64,000 nt of DNA. It comes from Christiangramia gaetbulicola. GTDB lineage: Bacteria; Bacteroidota; Bacteroidia; Flavobacteriales; Flavobacteriaceae. Shown piece after piece: positions 17,005 through 25,368 of the stretch. The stretch spans positions 248,001 to 312,000 of the forward strand of contig NZ_QBKQ01000001.1 in assembly GCF_003054225.1 (NCBI RefSeq), in the 5' to 3' direction. The translations under genes and the position numbers were made by a program. Within the stretch, counting starts at the first letter, position 1; every line of letters starts with the position of its first letter. The notes beneath the pieces are model-generated. The model was given only the letters and a program-made list of their open reading frames with translations. It was not told the origin of the DNA and made no database searches.

Positions 17005-19746
17005 TTAGAAATTCTTGATCAAAAATTTTGTCAAATTCACATCGCTATCCAGTTCCATCTTTTTTCTTAATCTATATCGATGTACCTCTACCCCTCTTAC
17101 TGAAATTCCCATTAAAGGAGCAATCTCCTTAGAGGATAAATTCATTTTAAGGTAGGAGCAAAGTTTAAGGTCCTTACTGGTAAGCTTCGGATATTTTTCC
17201 AATACATCCTTGAAAAAATCTTCGTGTACTTCATTGAAATTCGTTTCAAACACTTTCCACTCATCTTTATTCTTAACAGCATTGTTGATCTTGGTCATTA
17301 TATGTTTAACCCGAAACTGATTTGAGAATTTATTCTTGTCCTTGTTCAATTCTCCCTGAATTTCCATTAATACTTCATTCTTTTTTGCAGCCATCATGGT
17401 GGTATTGGCCAGCTCTTTTCGCTTCAGGTCTATTTCATGCATCAACCGATCCTTTTCTATCTTGTTCAACCTTTCGGCATGCTCCTTCTCAAATTTCGCT
17501 TCCAGCTGTAATTGATGCTTTTTCAGCTTTTGTTTGTTTAACCAGTAAATAAGGAATATAACTGAAAGAAAAATGAGAACATAAACAAGCTTCATAGGAA
17601 GGCTTAGATACCAGGGCGGGGCTATGGTGAAATTATAACTCGCTGTAGAAACTTCATCAATCCCATTACCCCAGGCACTTAGTTTTAAGCTATAGTCTCC
17701 ATGTACAAGATTTCTGAAAGTAAGTACCCCAGAATTAATACTACCGGTAATAGTTTCTTCTCCTTCTAAGGTATAGGTAAGCCTGGATGTGCTTGAAACC
17801 GGCAAACCAACCTTTACTTTTATATTTTTAGAACTGTTATAGGGAATCACCGGTGTACCCGTTAGTGAATAATTTTCTTTCTCATCTGCAAATTCCTTTA
17901 GAAAAGGCGTACTCATCCACCTATCTCCATTGATATCCCGAAGTTTATTCAAGTTTATCCTGGCAAAGCCATCATTTAAGGTCACATAAAAAATAGAATC
18001 ATTTTCCCTTATAAAGTTCTCGTTCGACTTAACCATTCTCTGGTCGAGATCTTCGGGGGCGATCCTGATCTTTTCATCATGCAGATCTGTAATAATAAGG
18101 TTCCCACTGTCTGTTTCTATAAATACATAATAATTTGAACCTTTATATATCAATTTTGAACCATCGTATTCTTTGAGGTCATCAAAGCTTTCAAAATCAT
18201 CCTGGAATGGATTATATTGATACCAGCTCCCATTGACATAGGCCACGACCTGATTATTCAACTTGTAGATCTTCGGATTATAATTTTCTTTCTGCCCTAG
18301 AGAACGAATCTTTTCAACTTTAAGATTGGTGAAATTTTCGTGAGAGATCTTATAGATACCTTCATATGGATGTGCCGCCCAGAAGGTATTGTCATTTTCG
18401 AATACAACCTGTTTAACAGGAAAATTGATTCCCTCCAATTCGCTGATCTCACCGGTTTTCTGGTCATATAAACTAATACCGGTATAATGCGAGATCAATA
18501 ATTTATCGCTTAGACCATCTATCTCATCTATAGAAAAACTTCCGGTGCGGGTATCTATTGGAACAAATTTACCATTAGATATTTCGTAGATCCCGGTATT
18601 ATGATTGGCATAAAGCCTGCCATTAATCTCCTCCAGATTCCAGGTATGATCTTTAGCATTCTCGATTAACCTAAGCTCTGAATTTGTAAAATTGTAAATC
18701 CCGGTATTACTCGCCAGGTAATAGTTACCATTATAATTATGGAGATCATATACTGCTCCAAGCTCACCCGAATTATCTGTGTAAAAGTTCACAGGAGCTT
18801 TAAGCTCAATCATATCCACTCCTTTATCTAAAGCGAGCCACAGCTTTTCATCAAAATAATCTATCCCCAGAATTGTATTGTTCTGTAGTCCGGCAGTACG
18901 ATTATAGGTCTGAAAGCTTTTATCCCTAAAATCATAATGTACGATACCGTCCTTTATAGTTCCTAAAATGATCTCATTGGAGCTTATGGGAATAATATGA
19001 TTTAGCTCAGATCTGCTAAGAAGTTCATTCAGCCTTACATCATTTATTTTCCGAACCTTTCCATCAAAATATACATACAACGATTCTTTCCCCGCAATAA
19101 ATAGAGAATCACCCTGTGCTTCAATATCAATGATATTAACCCCCTCCAATACATCAAGATCTCCATCCAATGGCTTGCTGTTTCCATTTTCATCCAGATA
19201 AGCCAGTCCCTGCATTCTTGGAGCATAGACCATTTTACCCTTAAAAGTTCCCAGGGCAGTACTCACCAGGTCCTCGACCTTAGTAATCTCAGCGCCATCA
19301 TATTTATAGACTGCACCAAAAGACCTGAAGTAAATGGTATCCTTATATGCGAGGATCTCCCAGAATTCATCGCTTTGCATATTAAAATCTTCCATTAAAG
19401 GTGAAAGAGAGGTATACTTCATCTTACCGATGGAATCTCTTTTCCAAAATCCAAACTCTTCATAAGATCCCGTGTAAATTCTGTCTTTATGGGGATATAC
19501 CGACCGGATGATAGATTGGCTCTCTAAAGGAAATAGCTCCCAGTTGATTCCGTCGAAAACTAGCAATCCCTGATTATTGGCGGTATAAACCACCCCGCGA
19601 TCATCTACTGCAATATCCCAGTTCTGGCTGGCCGCAGAATATTCTGATGGCGAAAAGTTTTGTATAGGTGGCACAAGCTCTTGAGAATAGGTTGTATAAA
19701 CCATCAAACCCATTAAAATCAAACATTTAAGAGCTTTATTAATCAT
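17005..19746 (-). CDS. Membrane-tethered beta-propeller sensor with LuxR-type DNA-binding domain
   Basis: 913 residues. Signal peptide (to about 21), then a periplasmic sensor of two-component-regulator propeller repeats (about 40-600). A Y_Y_Y-type Ig domain (about 640-710), one membrane helix (about 717-735), a cytoplasmic coiled coil (736-800) and a C-terminal LuxR/GerE helix-turn-helix (about 853-905: LTSKDLKLCSYLKMNLSSKE, ISVRGVEVHRYRLRKK) follow. No histidine kinase or receiver domain is present, so this is a one-piece relative of SusR/hybrid two-component sensors. Adjacency to susC and the inverted repeats in between indicate it controls the locus. It may sense glucan oligosaccharides in the periplasm and bind DNA from the membrane. 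Confidence 0.85.
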   Translation of the reverse strand: MINKALKCLILMGLMVYTTYSQELVPPIQNFSPSEYSAASQNWDIAVDDRGVVYTANNQGLLVFDGINWELFPLESQSIIRSVYPHKDRIYTGSYEEFGFWKRDSIGKMKYTSLSPLMEDFNMQSDEFWEILAYKDTIYFRSFGAVYKYDGAEITKVEDLVSTALGTFKGKMVYAPRMQGLAYLDENGNSKPLDGDLDVLEGVNIIDIEAQGDSLFIAGKESLYVYFDGKVRKINDVRLNELLSRSELNHIIPISSNEIILGTIKDGIVHYDFRDKSFQTYNRTAGLQNNTILGIDYFDEKLWLALDKGVDMIELKAPVNFYTDNSGELGAVYDLHNYNGNYYLASNTGIYNFTNSELRLIENAKDHTWNLEEINGRLYANHNTGIYEISNGKFVPIDTRTGSFSIDEIDGLSDKLLISHYTGISLYDQKTGEISELEGINFPVKQVVFENDNTFWAAHPYEGIYKISHENFTNLKVEKIRSLGQKENYNPKIYKLNNQVVAYVNGSWYQYNPFQDDFESFDDLKEYDGSKLIYKGSNYYVFIETDSGNLIITDLHDEKIRIAPEDLDQRMVKSNENFIRENDSIFYVTLNDGFARINLNKLRDINGDRWMSTPFLKEFADEKENYSLTGTPVIPYNSSKNIKVKVGLPVSSTSRLTYTLEGEETITGSINSGVLTFRNLVHGDYSLKLSAWGNGIDEVSTASYNFTIAPPWYLSLPMKLVYVLIFLSVIFLIYWLNKQKLKKHQLQLEAKFEKEHAERLNKIEKDRLMHEIDLKRKELANTTMMAAKKNEVLMEIQGELNKDKNKFSNQFRVKHIMTKINNAVKNKDEWKVFETNFNEVHEDFFKDVLEKYPKLTSKDLKLCSYLKMNLSSKEIAPLMGISVRGVEVHRYRLRKKMELDSDVNLTKFLIKNF

Positions 19747-19780
19747 AATGTATATCGGTTTGTGCAGTCATTGAGCAGGT

Positions 19781-19819
19781 GAAAATTAATAATTTTGAAC
19801 GAAAACTTTCGTAATTTTC
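19781..19819. promoter_or_regulatory. Nested inverted repeats in the divergent sensor/sulfatase gap
   Basis: The 91-bp gap between the divergent sensor and sulfatase genes holds GAAAATTA (19781-19788) and its inverse TAATTTTC (19812-19819). Inside is the tight palindrome ACGAAA-AC-TTTCGT (19799-19812). It could be an operator shared by both genes. AT-rich sequence makes chance occurrence possible. Confidence 0.35.
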
Positions 19820-19837
19820 ATTTTTAAAATTTAATCC

Positions 19838-21535
19838 ATGCATATATACTCCCTTCCCAAAACATTCCTTATTATCTTTTTATTACCCCTATTAGCGATC
19901 ATTGGTTGCGAAAATAACAAGGAGGCGAAAAATTCAGAAAACGCTGAAAAGTTACAGAAACCGAATATTGTTTTTATCATGACCGATGATCACGCGGCTC
20001 AGGCCATTAGTGCATACGGTCACCCGGTGAGCCAATTGGCGCCCACGCCTAATATTGACCGGATCGCAAATAACGGGGCTAAATTCCTAAATAATTTCTG
20101 CACGAATTCAATCTGCGGGCCAAGCCGTGCGGTTATTCTAACGGGAAAGTTCAGCCATATAAATGGGTTTAGAATGAATGGGGAAGTTTTTGACGGTTCC
20201 CAACCCACCCTGCCAAAATTTCTAAAGGAAGCGGGATACCAGACTGCCATCGTTGGAAAATGGCATCTGCATGGCAGGCCACAGGGTTTTGATTACTGGA
20301 ATATTTTAAATGATCAGGGGAATTATTACAATCCGGAATTCATTCATCAAAATGATACGACCATCGTCAATGGGTATGCGACAGACATCATTACCGATAT
20401 GGGTATAGACTGGATGGAAACCAAACGAAAAAAGGATGAGCCATTTTTTTTAATGGTGCATCATAAAGCACCTCATAGAAACTGGATGCCTCCAATTAGG
20501 CATATTAACACTTACGATTCCATTACTTTCCCTTTACCTGATTCTTATCTTTCCAAACATGAAGGTCAAGTAGCGGCACAGCAACAGCTGCAAACTATTT
20601 ACGAAGACATGTATGAAGGTCACGATCTAAAAATGACGGTCTCCAAGGGAAGTGATTCCTTGAGACATAATCCATGGACCTCAGATTTCGACAGAATGAC
20701 CAAGGAACAAAGACAGGCATGGAATAATGCTTACAGGCCTAAGAATGATGCATTTCATGATGCCAACCTTCAGGGCCGTGAGCTTGCAAAATGGAAAGGT
20801 CAGAGATACCTTCGAGATTACATGGGTACCGTTAAGGCCGTAGATGAGGGCGTTGGTAAAATTCTTGATTACCTGGAAAAAAATAATCTTACTGAAAATA
20901 CCTTAATAGTTTACACTACAGACCAGGGATTCTACCTGGGAGAGAAAGGATTCTTTGATAAGCGCTTTATGTATGAAGAATCACTGGCGATGCCTTTATT
21001 AATGCAATACCCCAAGGCTATAGAAAAAGGGATCACTATAGATGCCCTGACCCAGAATCTCGATTTCGCTCCAACATTTCTTGATTTCGCCGGAGCGGAA
21101 ATACCAGACTCCATGCAAGGAAAATCTCTTAGACCCTTACTTAATAATAAAACCAATGCAGGAGGATTCAGAGATGCGGTTTATTACCATTATTATGATT
21201 TTCCTGCCTTCCATATGGTAAAAAGACATTATGGGATTAGAACAGAAAGATATAAGCTTATACATTTCTATGATGATATAGACACCTGGGAACTTTATGA
21301 TCTTAAAAAAGATCCGAAAGAAGAAAATAACCTCTATGGTGATCCTGCTTATGCTGAAATTCAGCAAAAACTGCATTTGGAACTGAAGCAACTTCAGGAA
21401 AAGTATGAAGTTACCGAAAAAGAATTCCAAACCACTCCGAAGGAAAAAGTTGACCAGGCCTATAGAAACTTCGCTCGTTTAGCAGGTGAAGATCCGGAAA
21501 CCTACCCTGAGAAGAAATCGATCGAGGTGGATTAA
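19838..21535 (+). CDS. S1-type sulfatase lipoprotein
   Basis: 565 residues with a lipobox ending AIIGC (Cys24), so it should be anchored in the outer or inner membrane. The sulfatase fold begins at PNIVFIMTDDH with metal-binding Asp50/Asp51. The maturation motif CGPSR starts at Cys93, the residue converted to formylglycine by an anaerobic or aerobic maturase encoded elsewhere. TGK and GKWHLHG blocks follow, and YTTDQGFYLGEKGFFDKRF carries the second metal site. The product removes sulfate esters from glycans. It is divergent from the sensor gene and no other sulfated-glycan gene is near, so its link to the glucan locus is doubtful. Confidence 0.92.
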   Translation: MHIYSLPKTFLIIFLLPLLAIIGCENNKEAKNSENAEKLQKPNIVFIMTDDHAAQAISAYGHPVSQLAPTPNIDRIANNGAKFLNNFCTNSICGPSRAVILTGKFSHINGFRMNGEVFDGSQPTLPKFLKEAGYQTAIVGKWHLHGRPQGFDYWNILNDQGNYYNPEFIHQNDTTIVNGYATDIITDMGIDWMETKRKKDEPFFLMVHHKAPHRNWMPPIRHINTYDSITFPLPDSYLSKHEGQVAAQQQLQTIYEDMYEGHDLKMTVSKGSDSLRHNPWTSDFDRMTKEQRQAWNNAYRPKNDAFHDANLQGRELAKWKGQRYLRDYMGTVKAVDEGVGKILDYLEKNNLTENTLIVYTTDQGFYLGEKGFFDKRFMYEESLAMPLLMQYPKAIEKGITIDALTQNLDFAPTFLDFAGAEIPDSMQGKSLRPLLNNKTNAGGFRDAVYYHYYDFPAFHMVKRHYGIRTERYKLIHFYDDIDTWELYDLKKDPKEENNLYGDPAYAEIQQKLHLELKQLQEKYEVTEKEFQTTPKEKVDQAYRNFARLAGEDPETYPEKKSIEVD

Positions 21536-21589
21536 GTTCTTTTTCAGGCAAAAAGAGTTCATTCTATCCTCAAAATAATTATTCATTAA

Positions 21590-21622
21590 TTGGAATTTTT
21601 CCTAATTTTGGAAAAATTCCAA
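21590..21622. promoter_or_regulatory. Perfect 13-bp inverted repeat directly before the radical-SAM gene
   Basis: TTGGAATTTTTCC (21590-21602), a 7-nt spacer TAATTTT and GGAAAAATTCCAA (21610-21622) end 4 bp before the ATG at 21627. The spacer plus next G spells TAATTTTG, matching the -7 box TAnnTTTG, although no -33 TTG is at the usual distance. The element could be an operator covering the promoter or an RNA hairpin covering the translation start. Confidence 0.6.
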
Positions 21623-21626
21623 TTTT

Positions 21627-22886
21627 ATGGATTTCGACCGAATCAAAGAAAAGCTTAATATTCTTGCAGATGCAGCTAAGTATGATGTATCCTGCTCAAG
21701 TAGTGGTAGCAAGAGAAAGAACACCAATAAAGGTCTTGGAGATTCTTCAGGGATGGGAATATGCCACTCCTATACCCAGGATGGCCGCTGTGTTTCTCTG
21801 TTGAAGATCTTACTCACCAATCACTGTATCTTCGATTGCGCCTATTGCGTTACCCGGAAAAGCAATGATATTAAAAGGGCTGCTTTTAAGGTCCAGGAAG
21901 TCGTAGATCTTACCATTAGTTTTTATAGGCGAAATTATATTGAAGGGCTTTTTCTAAGTTCAGGAATTTTTAAAAGCCCAGATCATACCATGGAACGCTT
22001 GATAAGTGTCGCGAAAAAACTCAGGCTGGAGGAAAATTTCAATGGATATATTCATCTTAAAAGTATTCCTGGTGCCAGCGATGAACTCATGCGTGAAGCA
22101 GGACTCTATGCAGACCGCCTGAGCGTTAATATCGAGATCCCCACCAAATCTGGCTTAAAACTATTGGCTCCAGATAAAAAACATGAGGATTTCATGAAAC
22201 CAATGAAAAAGGTCAAAGATGAGATCATTCAATATAAGGAGGAATCCAGGTTAATTAAAAGTACTCCAAAATATGCCCCCGCGGGACAGAGCACACAAAT
22301 GATCGTGGGAGCAACCGGGGAAAGTGATCGCGACATTATGTATTCCTCGGCCTTCTTTTATAAGAAATACAATATGAAAAGGGTCTATTATTCAGGTTAT
22401 GTACCTATAAGTAATGACCCCAGGCTTCCGGCAATAGGATCTCAGGTTCCTATGCTCAGAGAGAATCGACTCTACCAGACAGATTGGCTCATGAGATTCT
22501 ATGGATTTGATATCAGGGAACTTCTAAATGATGATTTTCTTCACCTGGATATGGAGATCGACCCAAAACTTAGCTGGGCCCTTCGCAATAGACATTTGTT
22601 TCCTCTTGACATTAATAGGGTTGAGAAGCAGCTTCTACTCAGGGTTCCCGGGATAGGGCTTAAATCTGTAAATAAGATCATCCAATCAAGGAAGTACCGG
22701 AAACTCAACTGGGAGCATCTTCAAAAGATCGGCATCGCCACCAACAAGGCGAAATATTTTATCACCTGCGATTCAAGAGAAAAGGAACTAAAGGATCTTT
22801 CCAGCGAAAGCCTAAAACAGATCATTTTAAAGAATTCACATAGCAAATACATTAAAGATCTCAGTCCGCAATTAAGTCTATTCTAA
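21627..22886 (+). CDS. Radical SAM protein of the DNA modification/repair-associated family
   Basis: 419 residues. The 4Fe-4S motif Cys67-x3-Cys71-x2-Cys74 lies in NHCIFDCAYCVTR. Extra cysteines at 23, 46, 55 and 381 are also present. The C-terminal part has a helix-hairpin-helix (about 336-352, LLRVPGIGLKSVNKIIQSRK), a DNA-backbone-binding element. This architecture matches the family annotated as putative DNA modification/repair radical SAM protein, often beside uracil-DNA glycosylase. The stop overlaps the next start as TAATG, so the pair is translationally coupled. The reaction is unknown to me. No glycosylase gene lies in this cluster. Confidence 0.85.
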   Translation: MDFDRIKEKLNILADAAKYDVSCSSSGSKRKNTNKGLGDSSGMGICHSYTQDGRCVSLLKILLTNHCIFDCAYCVTRKSNDIKRAAFKVQEVVDLTISFYRRNYIEGLFLSSGIFKSPDHTMERLISVAKKLRLEENFNGYIHLKSIPGASDELMREAGLYADRLSVNIEIPTKSGLKLLAPDKKHEDFMKPMKKVKDEIIQYKEESRLIKSTPKYAPAGQSTQMIVGATGESDRDIMYSSAFFYKKYNMKRVYYSGYVPISNDPRLPAIGSQVPMLRENRLYQTDWLMRFYGFDIRELLNDDFLHLDMEIDPKLSWALRNRHLFPLDINRVEKQLLLRVPGIGLKSVNKIIQSRKYRKLNWEHLQKIGIATNKAKYFITCDSREKELKDLSSESLKQIILKNSHSKYIKDLSPQLSLF

Positions 22887-23662
22887 TGCCAGATACAGTT
22901 CTAAAATATGATGGTAGTTTTATGGGTTTCCTAACCTGTATCTTCATGGCCTATGAGCAGAAATTGAACATCGTTGAAATAGTGCCTGCCGGCGAGGATC
23001 AAAATCAGTTATTCGCCGAAACTTTGGAGGCTATAACAGATGAGCAAAAAGCATTGCGGGTTATTAAGGGCCTGAAAGCTAAAGTTTCCAGAAACGGAAT
23101 GCTCAGATTAAAATGGGCCTTTCTTAGTGAAGCGCCGGGGATAGAGATGAAGTTATATGATATGTGTAAATATATCTTTTCAAGTAAGCAAAAGGTAGAT
23201 ACAGACTATTCCCATCCTTCAGTTTTATATATCACAAATATTGCGAAACAGGTAGGCCGGGAAAAGCATAGAATGGAAGCTTTTGTAAGGTTCAGATTAA
23301 CCAAGGATGATATCTATTTTGCGATCATTGAGCCCGATTTTAATGTATTGCCCATTATCATTAAACATTTCAAAAGCAGGTACGCAGATCAAAAATGGCT
23401 AATCTATGACATAAAGAGAAAATATGGTGCTTATTACGACCTTAATAAAACTGAATTTGTATCGATGGAACTACCCGAGGATATAGGTATTTCTGGCGGA
23501 AATCTGGAATATTTTGATCCGGGTGAAATCTATTTTCAGAAATTATGGAAGGAATATTTTGATTCCACGAATATCAAAAGCCGAGTAAACATGAGGCTTC
23601 ACGTGCAACATGTCCCTAAACGTTACTGGAAATATTTAAGTGAAAAGAGTGTTTTTACATAA
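22886..23662 (+). CDS. DUF4130 / TIGR03915-type probable DNA metabolism protein
   Basis: 258 residues, soluble, start coupled to the radical-SAM gene by a one-base overlap. It shows the family blocks KYDGSFMGFLTCIF at the N-terminus, HRMEAFVRFRLTKDDIYFAI, EPDFNVLPIIIKHFKSRYADQKWLIYD in the middle and INMRLHVQHVPKRYWKYLSE-like sequence at the end (RVNMRLHVQHVPKRYW). Members nearly always accompany the radical-SAM partner and in many bacteria are fused to a family-4 uracil-DNA glycosylase domain; that domain is absent here, giving the short form. The function is unknown; a role in handling damaged or modified DNA is inferred from the partners. Confidence 0.82.
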   Translation: MPDTVLKYDGSFMGFLTCIFMAYEQKLNIVEIVPAGEDQNQLFAETLEAITDEQKALRVIKGLKAKVSRNGMLRLKWAFLSEAPGIEMKLYDMCKYIFSSKQKVDTDYSHPSVLYITNIAKQVGREKHRMEAFVRFRLTKDDIYFAIIEPDFNVLPIIIKHFKSRYADQKWLIYDIKRKYGAYYDLNKTEFVSMELPEDIGISGGNLEYFDPGEIYFQKLWKEYFDSTNIKSRVNMRLHVQHVPKRYWKYLSEKSVFT

Positions 23663-23665
23663 TTA

Positions 23666-23707
23666 AAAATTGTTTAACTTTGGCGCTTCAACTAATTAAA
23701 CAATTTT
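23666..23707 (+). promoter_or_regulatory. -7 box and 12-bp inverted repeat before the small lipoprotein gene
   Basis: AAAATTGTTTAA (23666-23677) is the exact inverse of TTAAACAATTTT (23696-23707), which ends 3 bp before the ATG. The -7-like TAACTTTG (23675-23682) overlaps the left arm; a matching -33 TTG is not obvious. Confidence 0.5.
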
Positions 23708-23710
23708 ACA

Positions 23711-23962
23711 ATGAAAAAATTATTCGTACTATTTGCTGTTGCAACAATGTCTCTTTCTATCTACTCTTGTAGAGAAACAACTGAGGAAAAAACCGAAGAT
23801 GCTGTAGAATCTATGGGTGAGGATATGGAAAACGCTGCTGAAGAAGCTGGTAATGAGATGGAAGAAGCTGGTGAGGAAGTAGAAGCTGCTGCTGAAAATG
23901 CAGAAAATGAAATGGAACAAGAAGTAGAAGAAGAAGTTAACGAAACTGACGATAACGCTTAA
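23711..23962 (+). CDS. Small acidic lipoprotein, copy 1
   Basis: 83 residues. The signal MKKLFVLFAVATMSLSIYSC ends in a lipobox (Cys20), followed by RETTEEKTEDAVESMGEDME and then an almost uninterrupted Glu/Ala/Asn repeat (EEAGNEMEEAGEEVEAAAEN). The mature chain is predicted to be a very acidic amphipathic helix. Copy 2 follows directly, so this is a tandem duplication. I recognise no characterised family; similar mini-lipoproteins occur in Flavobacteriaceae. It is preceded by its own promoter-like region and followed by a terminator, so it may be highly expressed alone. Confidence 0.75.
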   Translation: MKKLFVLFAVATMSLSIYSCRETTEEKTEDAVESMGEDMENAAEEAGNEMEEAGEEVEAAAENAENEMEQEVEEEVNETDDNA

Positions 23963-23984
23963 TCATCTTCTTTCTAATAAGATT

Positions 23985-24016
23985 AAAGGTCATTCCTCAA
24001 GGGATGGCCTTTTTTT
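23985..24016 (+). terminator. Intrinsic terminator after small lipoprotein copy 1
   Basis: AAAGGTCATTCC (23985-23996) pairs with GGGATGGCCTTT (24001-24012), using G-U pairs, around loop TCAA. T-run to 24016. Confidence 0.8.
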
Positions 24017-24039
24017 AATTAACCCTAAATTTTAGAATT

Positions 24040-24285
24040 ATGAAAAGATCAGCAATTTTGATTATGGCTGCAATTTTCAGCCTTTCAATTTATTCATGCA
24101 GAGAAACTACCCAGCAAAAAACTGAGGAAGCTGCAGAAGCTATTGGTGAAGACATCGAGGCTGGAGCTAAAAAAGCCGGAGAAAAAATTAAAGAAGGTGC
24201 CGAAAAGGTGGAGCAGGAAATCGATGAGGAGATCCATGAAACAGATGATGTAAATGGTGAAGAAGCAAACGATGATGCTGCTTAA
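24040..24285 (+). CDS. Small acidic lipoprotein, copy 2
   Basis: 81 residues with lipobox IYSC and the same RETT.(E/Q)KTE start after the cysteine as copy 1. It diverges later into a mixed-charge amphipathic helix (AGAKKAGEKIKEGAEKVEQE) and an acidic tail. The paralogues have thus kept the signal and first mature residues while the helix charge pattern changed. There is a terminator on each side. Function unknown; lipid-anchored helices of this type could act as envelope or stress-related surface polymers. Confidence 0.73.
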   Translation: MKRSAILIMAAIFSLSIYSCRETTQQKTEEAAEAIGEDIEAGAKKAGEKIKEGAEKVEQEIDEEIHETDDVNGEEANDDAA

Positions 24286-24307
24286 CTAATAATGTCACAG
24301 TACATGC

Positions 24308-24334
24308 AAAGCGAAGTAGAACTTCGCTTTTTTT
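24308..24334. terminator. Bidirectional terminator between convergent genes
   Basis: AAAGCGAAGT (24308-24317) and ACTTCGCTTT (24321-24330) form a hairpin with a plus-strand T-run. It lies between the plus-strand lipoprotein gene and the minus-strand prenyl synthase gene, whose stop is at 24333. Confidence 0.8.
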
Positions 24335-25310
24335 ATTTTTTACGCTCTATTACATAATTTACCATGAGTTCCAGGCTATCACGGTATTCAGACCTGGGAT
24401 AATCTTCAAGGATTAGCAGAGCCTCTTTCTGGAATTCTTTCATACGCTTCACGGCATAATCTAGTCCGCCGTTGTTTCGAACAAATTCAATCACCTCCTT
24501 CACCCTGGCCCGGTCCTTATTATGGTTCTTAACTGAATTGATTACCCAGTCCCTTTCTTTTTTAGAAACCTTGTTCAGCGTATAGATCAAAGGCAGGGTC
24601 ATCTTTTGCTCCTTGATATCTATACCGGTTGGCTTTCCTATCTTTTCGGTTCCATAATCAAAAAGATCATCCTTGATCTGAAAGGCCATCCCGATAAGCT
24701 CTCCGAATTTTCTCATTTTCGTGACCTCATCACTATCAGGTTTTACAGAGGCAGCTCCAAGGCTACAACAGGCTGCAATAAGTGTTGCTGTTTTCTGCCG
24801 GATGATATCGTAGTAAATATCTTCGGTAATATCTAACCTTCGAGCTTTTTCTATCTGAAGCAATTCCCCTTCGCTCATTTCTTTAACCGCAACCGATATG
24901 ATCTTTAAAAGATCAAAATCATTATTATCTATAGACAATAAAAGCCCCTTGGAAAGCAGATAATCACCTACCAGGACCGCGATCTTATTTTTCCATAAAG
25001 CGTTTATACTAAAGAAACCTCTTCTGCGATTAGAATCGTCCACAACATCATCATGCACAAGAGTTGCAGTATGAATAAGCTCAATAACTGAAGCTCCCCT
25101 ATAGGTCCTCTCGTTCACGTTACCATTAGAAACCATCTTGGCCACCAGGAATACGAACATGGGACGCATCTGCTTACCCTTTCGGTTAACTATATAGTGG
25201 GTGATTCTATTAAGAAGCGCAACTTTGGAAGACATGGATTCGAAGAACTTTTTCTCGAAAAGTTCCATCTCCTTCTGCACGGGAAGTTTTATTTGGGAAA
25301 TAACCTTCAT
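24333..25310 (-). CDS. ispB: Polyprenyl diphosphate synthase (long-chain, octaprenyl/heptaprenyl type)
   Basis: 325 residues. Both aspartate-rich motifs are present: HDDVVDDSNRRRG (first, about 86) and KDDLFDYG (second, about 215). They bind Mg-diphosphate for chain elongation of isoprenoids. GKQMRP near residue 50 is the third family signature. The product provides the side chain of menaquinone in flavobacteria. Length and motifs are normal. It lies 58 bp downstream of rlmN on the same strand. Product length cannot be told from sequence alone, so the symbol is by family resemblance. Confidence 0.88.
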   Translation of the reverse strand: MKVISQIKLPVQKEMELFEKKFFESMSSKVALLNRITHYIVNRKGKQMRPMFVFLVAKMVSNGNVNERTYRGASVIELIHTATLVHDDVVDDSNRRRGFFSINALWKNKIAVLVGDYLLSKGLLLSIDNNDFDLLKIISVAVKEMSEGELLQIEKARRLDITEDIYYDIIRQKTATLIAACCSLGAASVKPDSDEVTKMRKFGELIGMAFQIKDDLFDYGTEKIGKPTGIDIKEQKMTLPLIYTLNKVSKKERDWVINSVKNHNKDRARVKEVIEFVRNNGGLDYAVKRMKEFQKEALLILEDYPRSEYRDSLELMVNYVIERKK

Positions 25311-25368
25311 AAAGGCCGTAAATATACATATTTATACCGAAGGTTTCCCCGATAAATTAGTTATGAAA

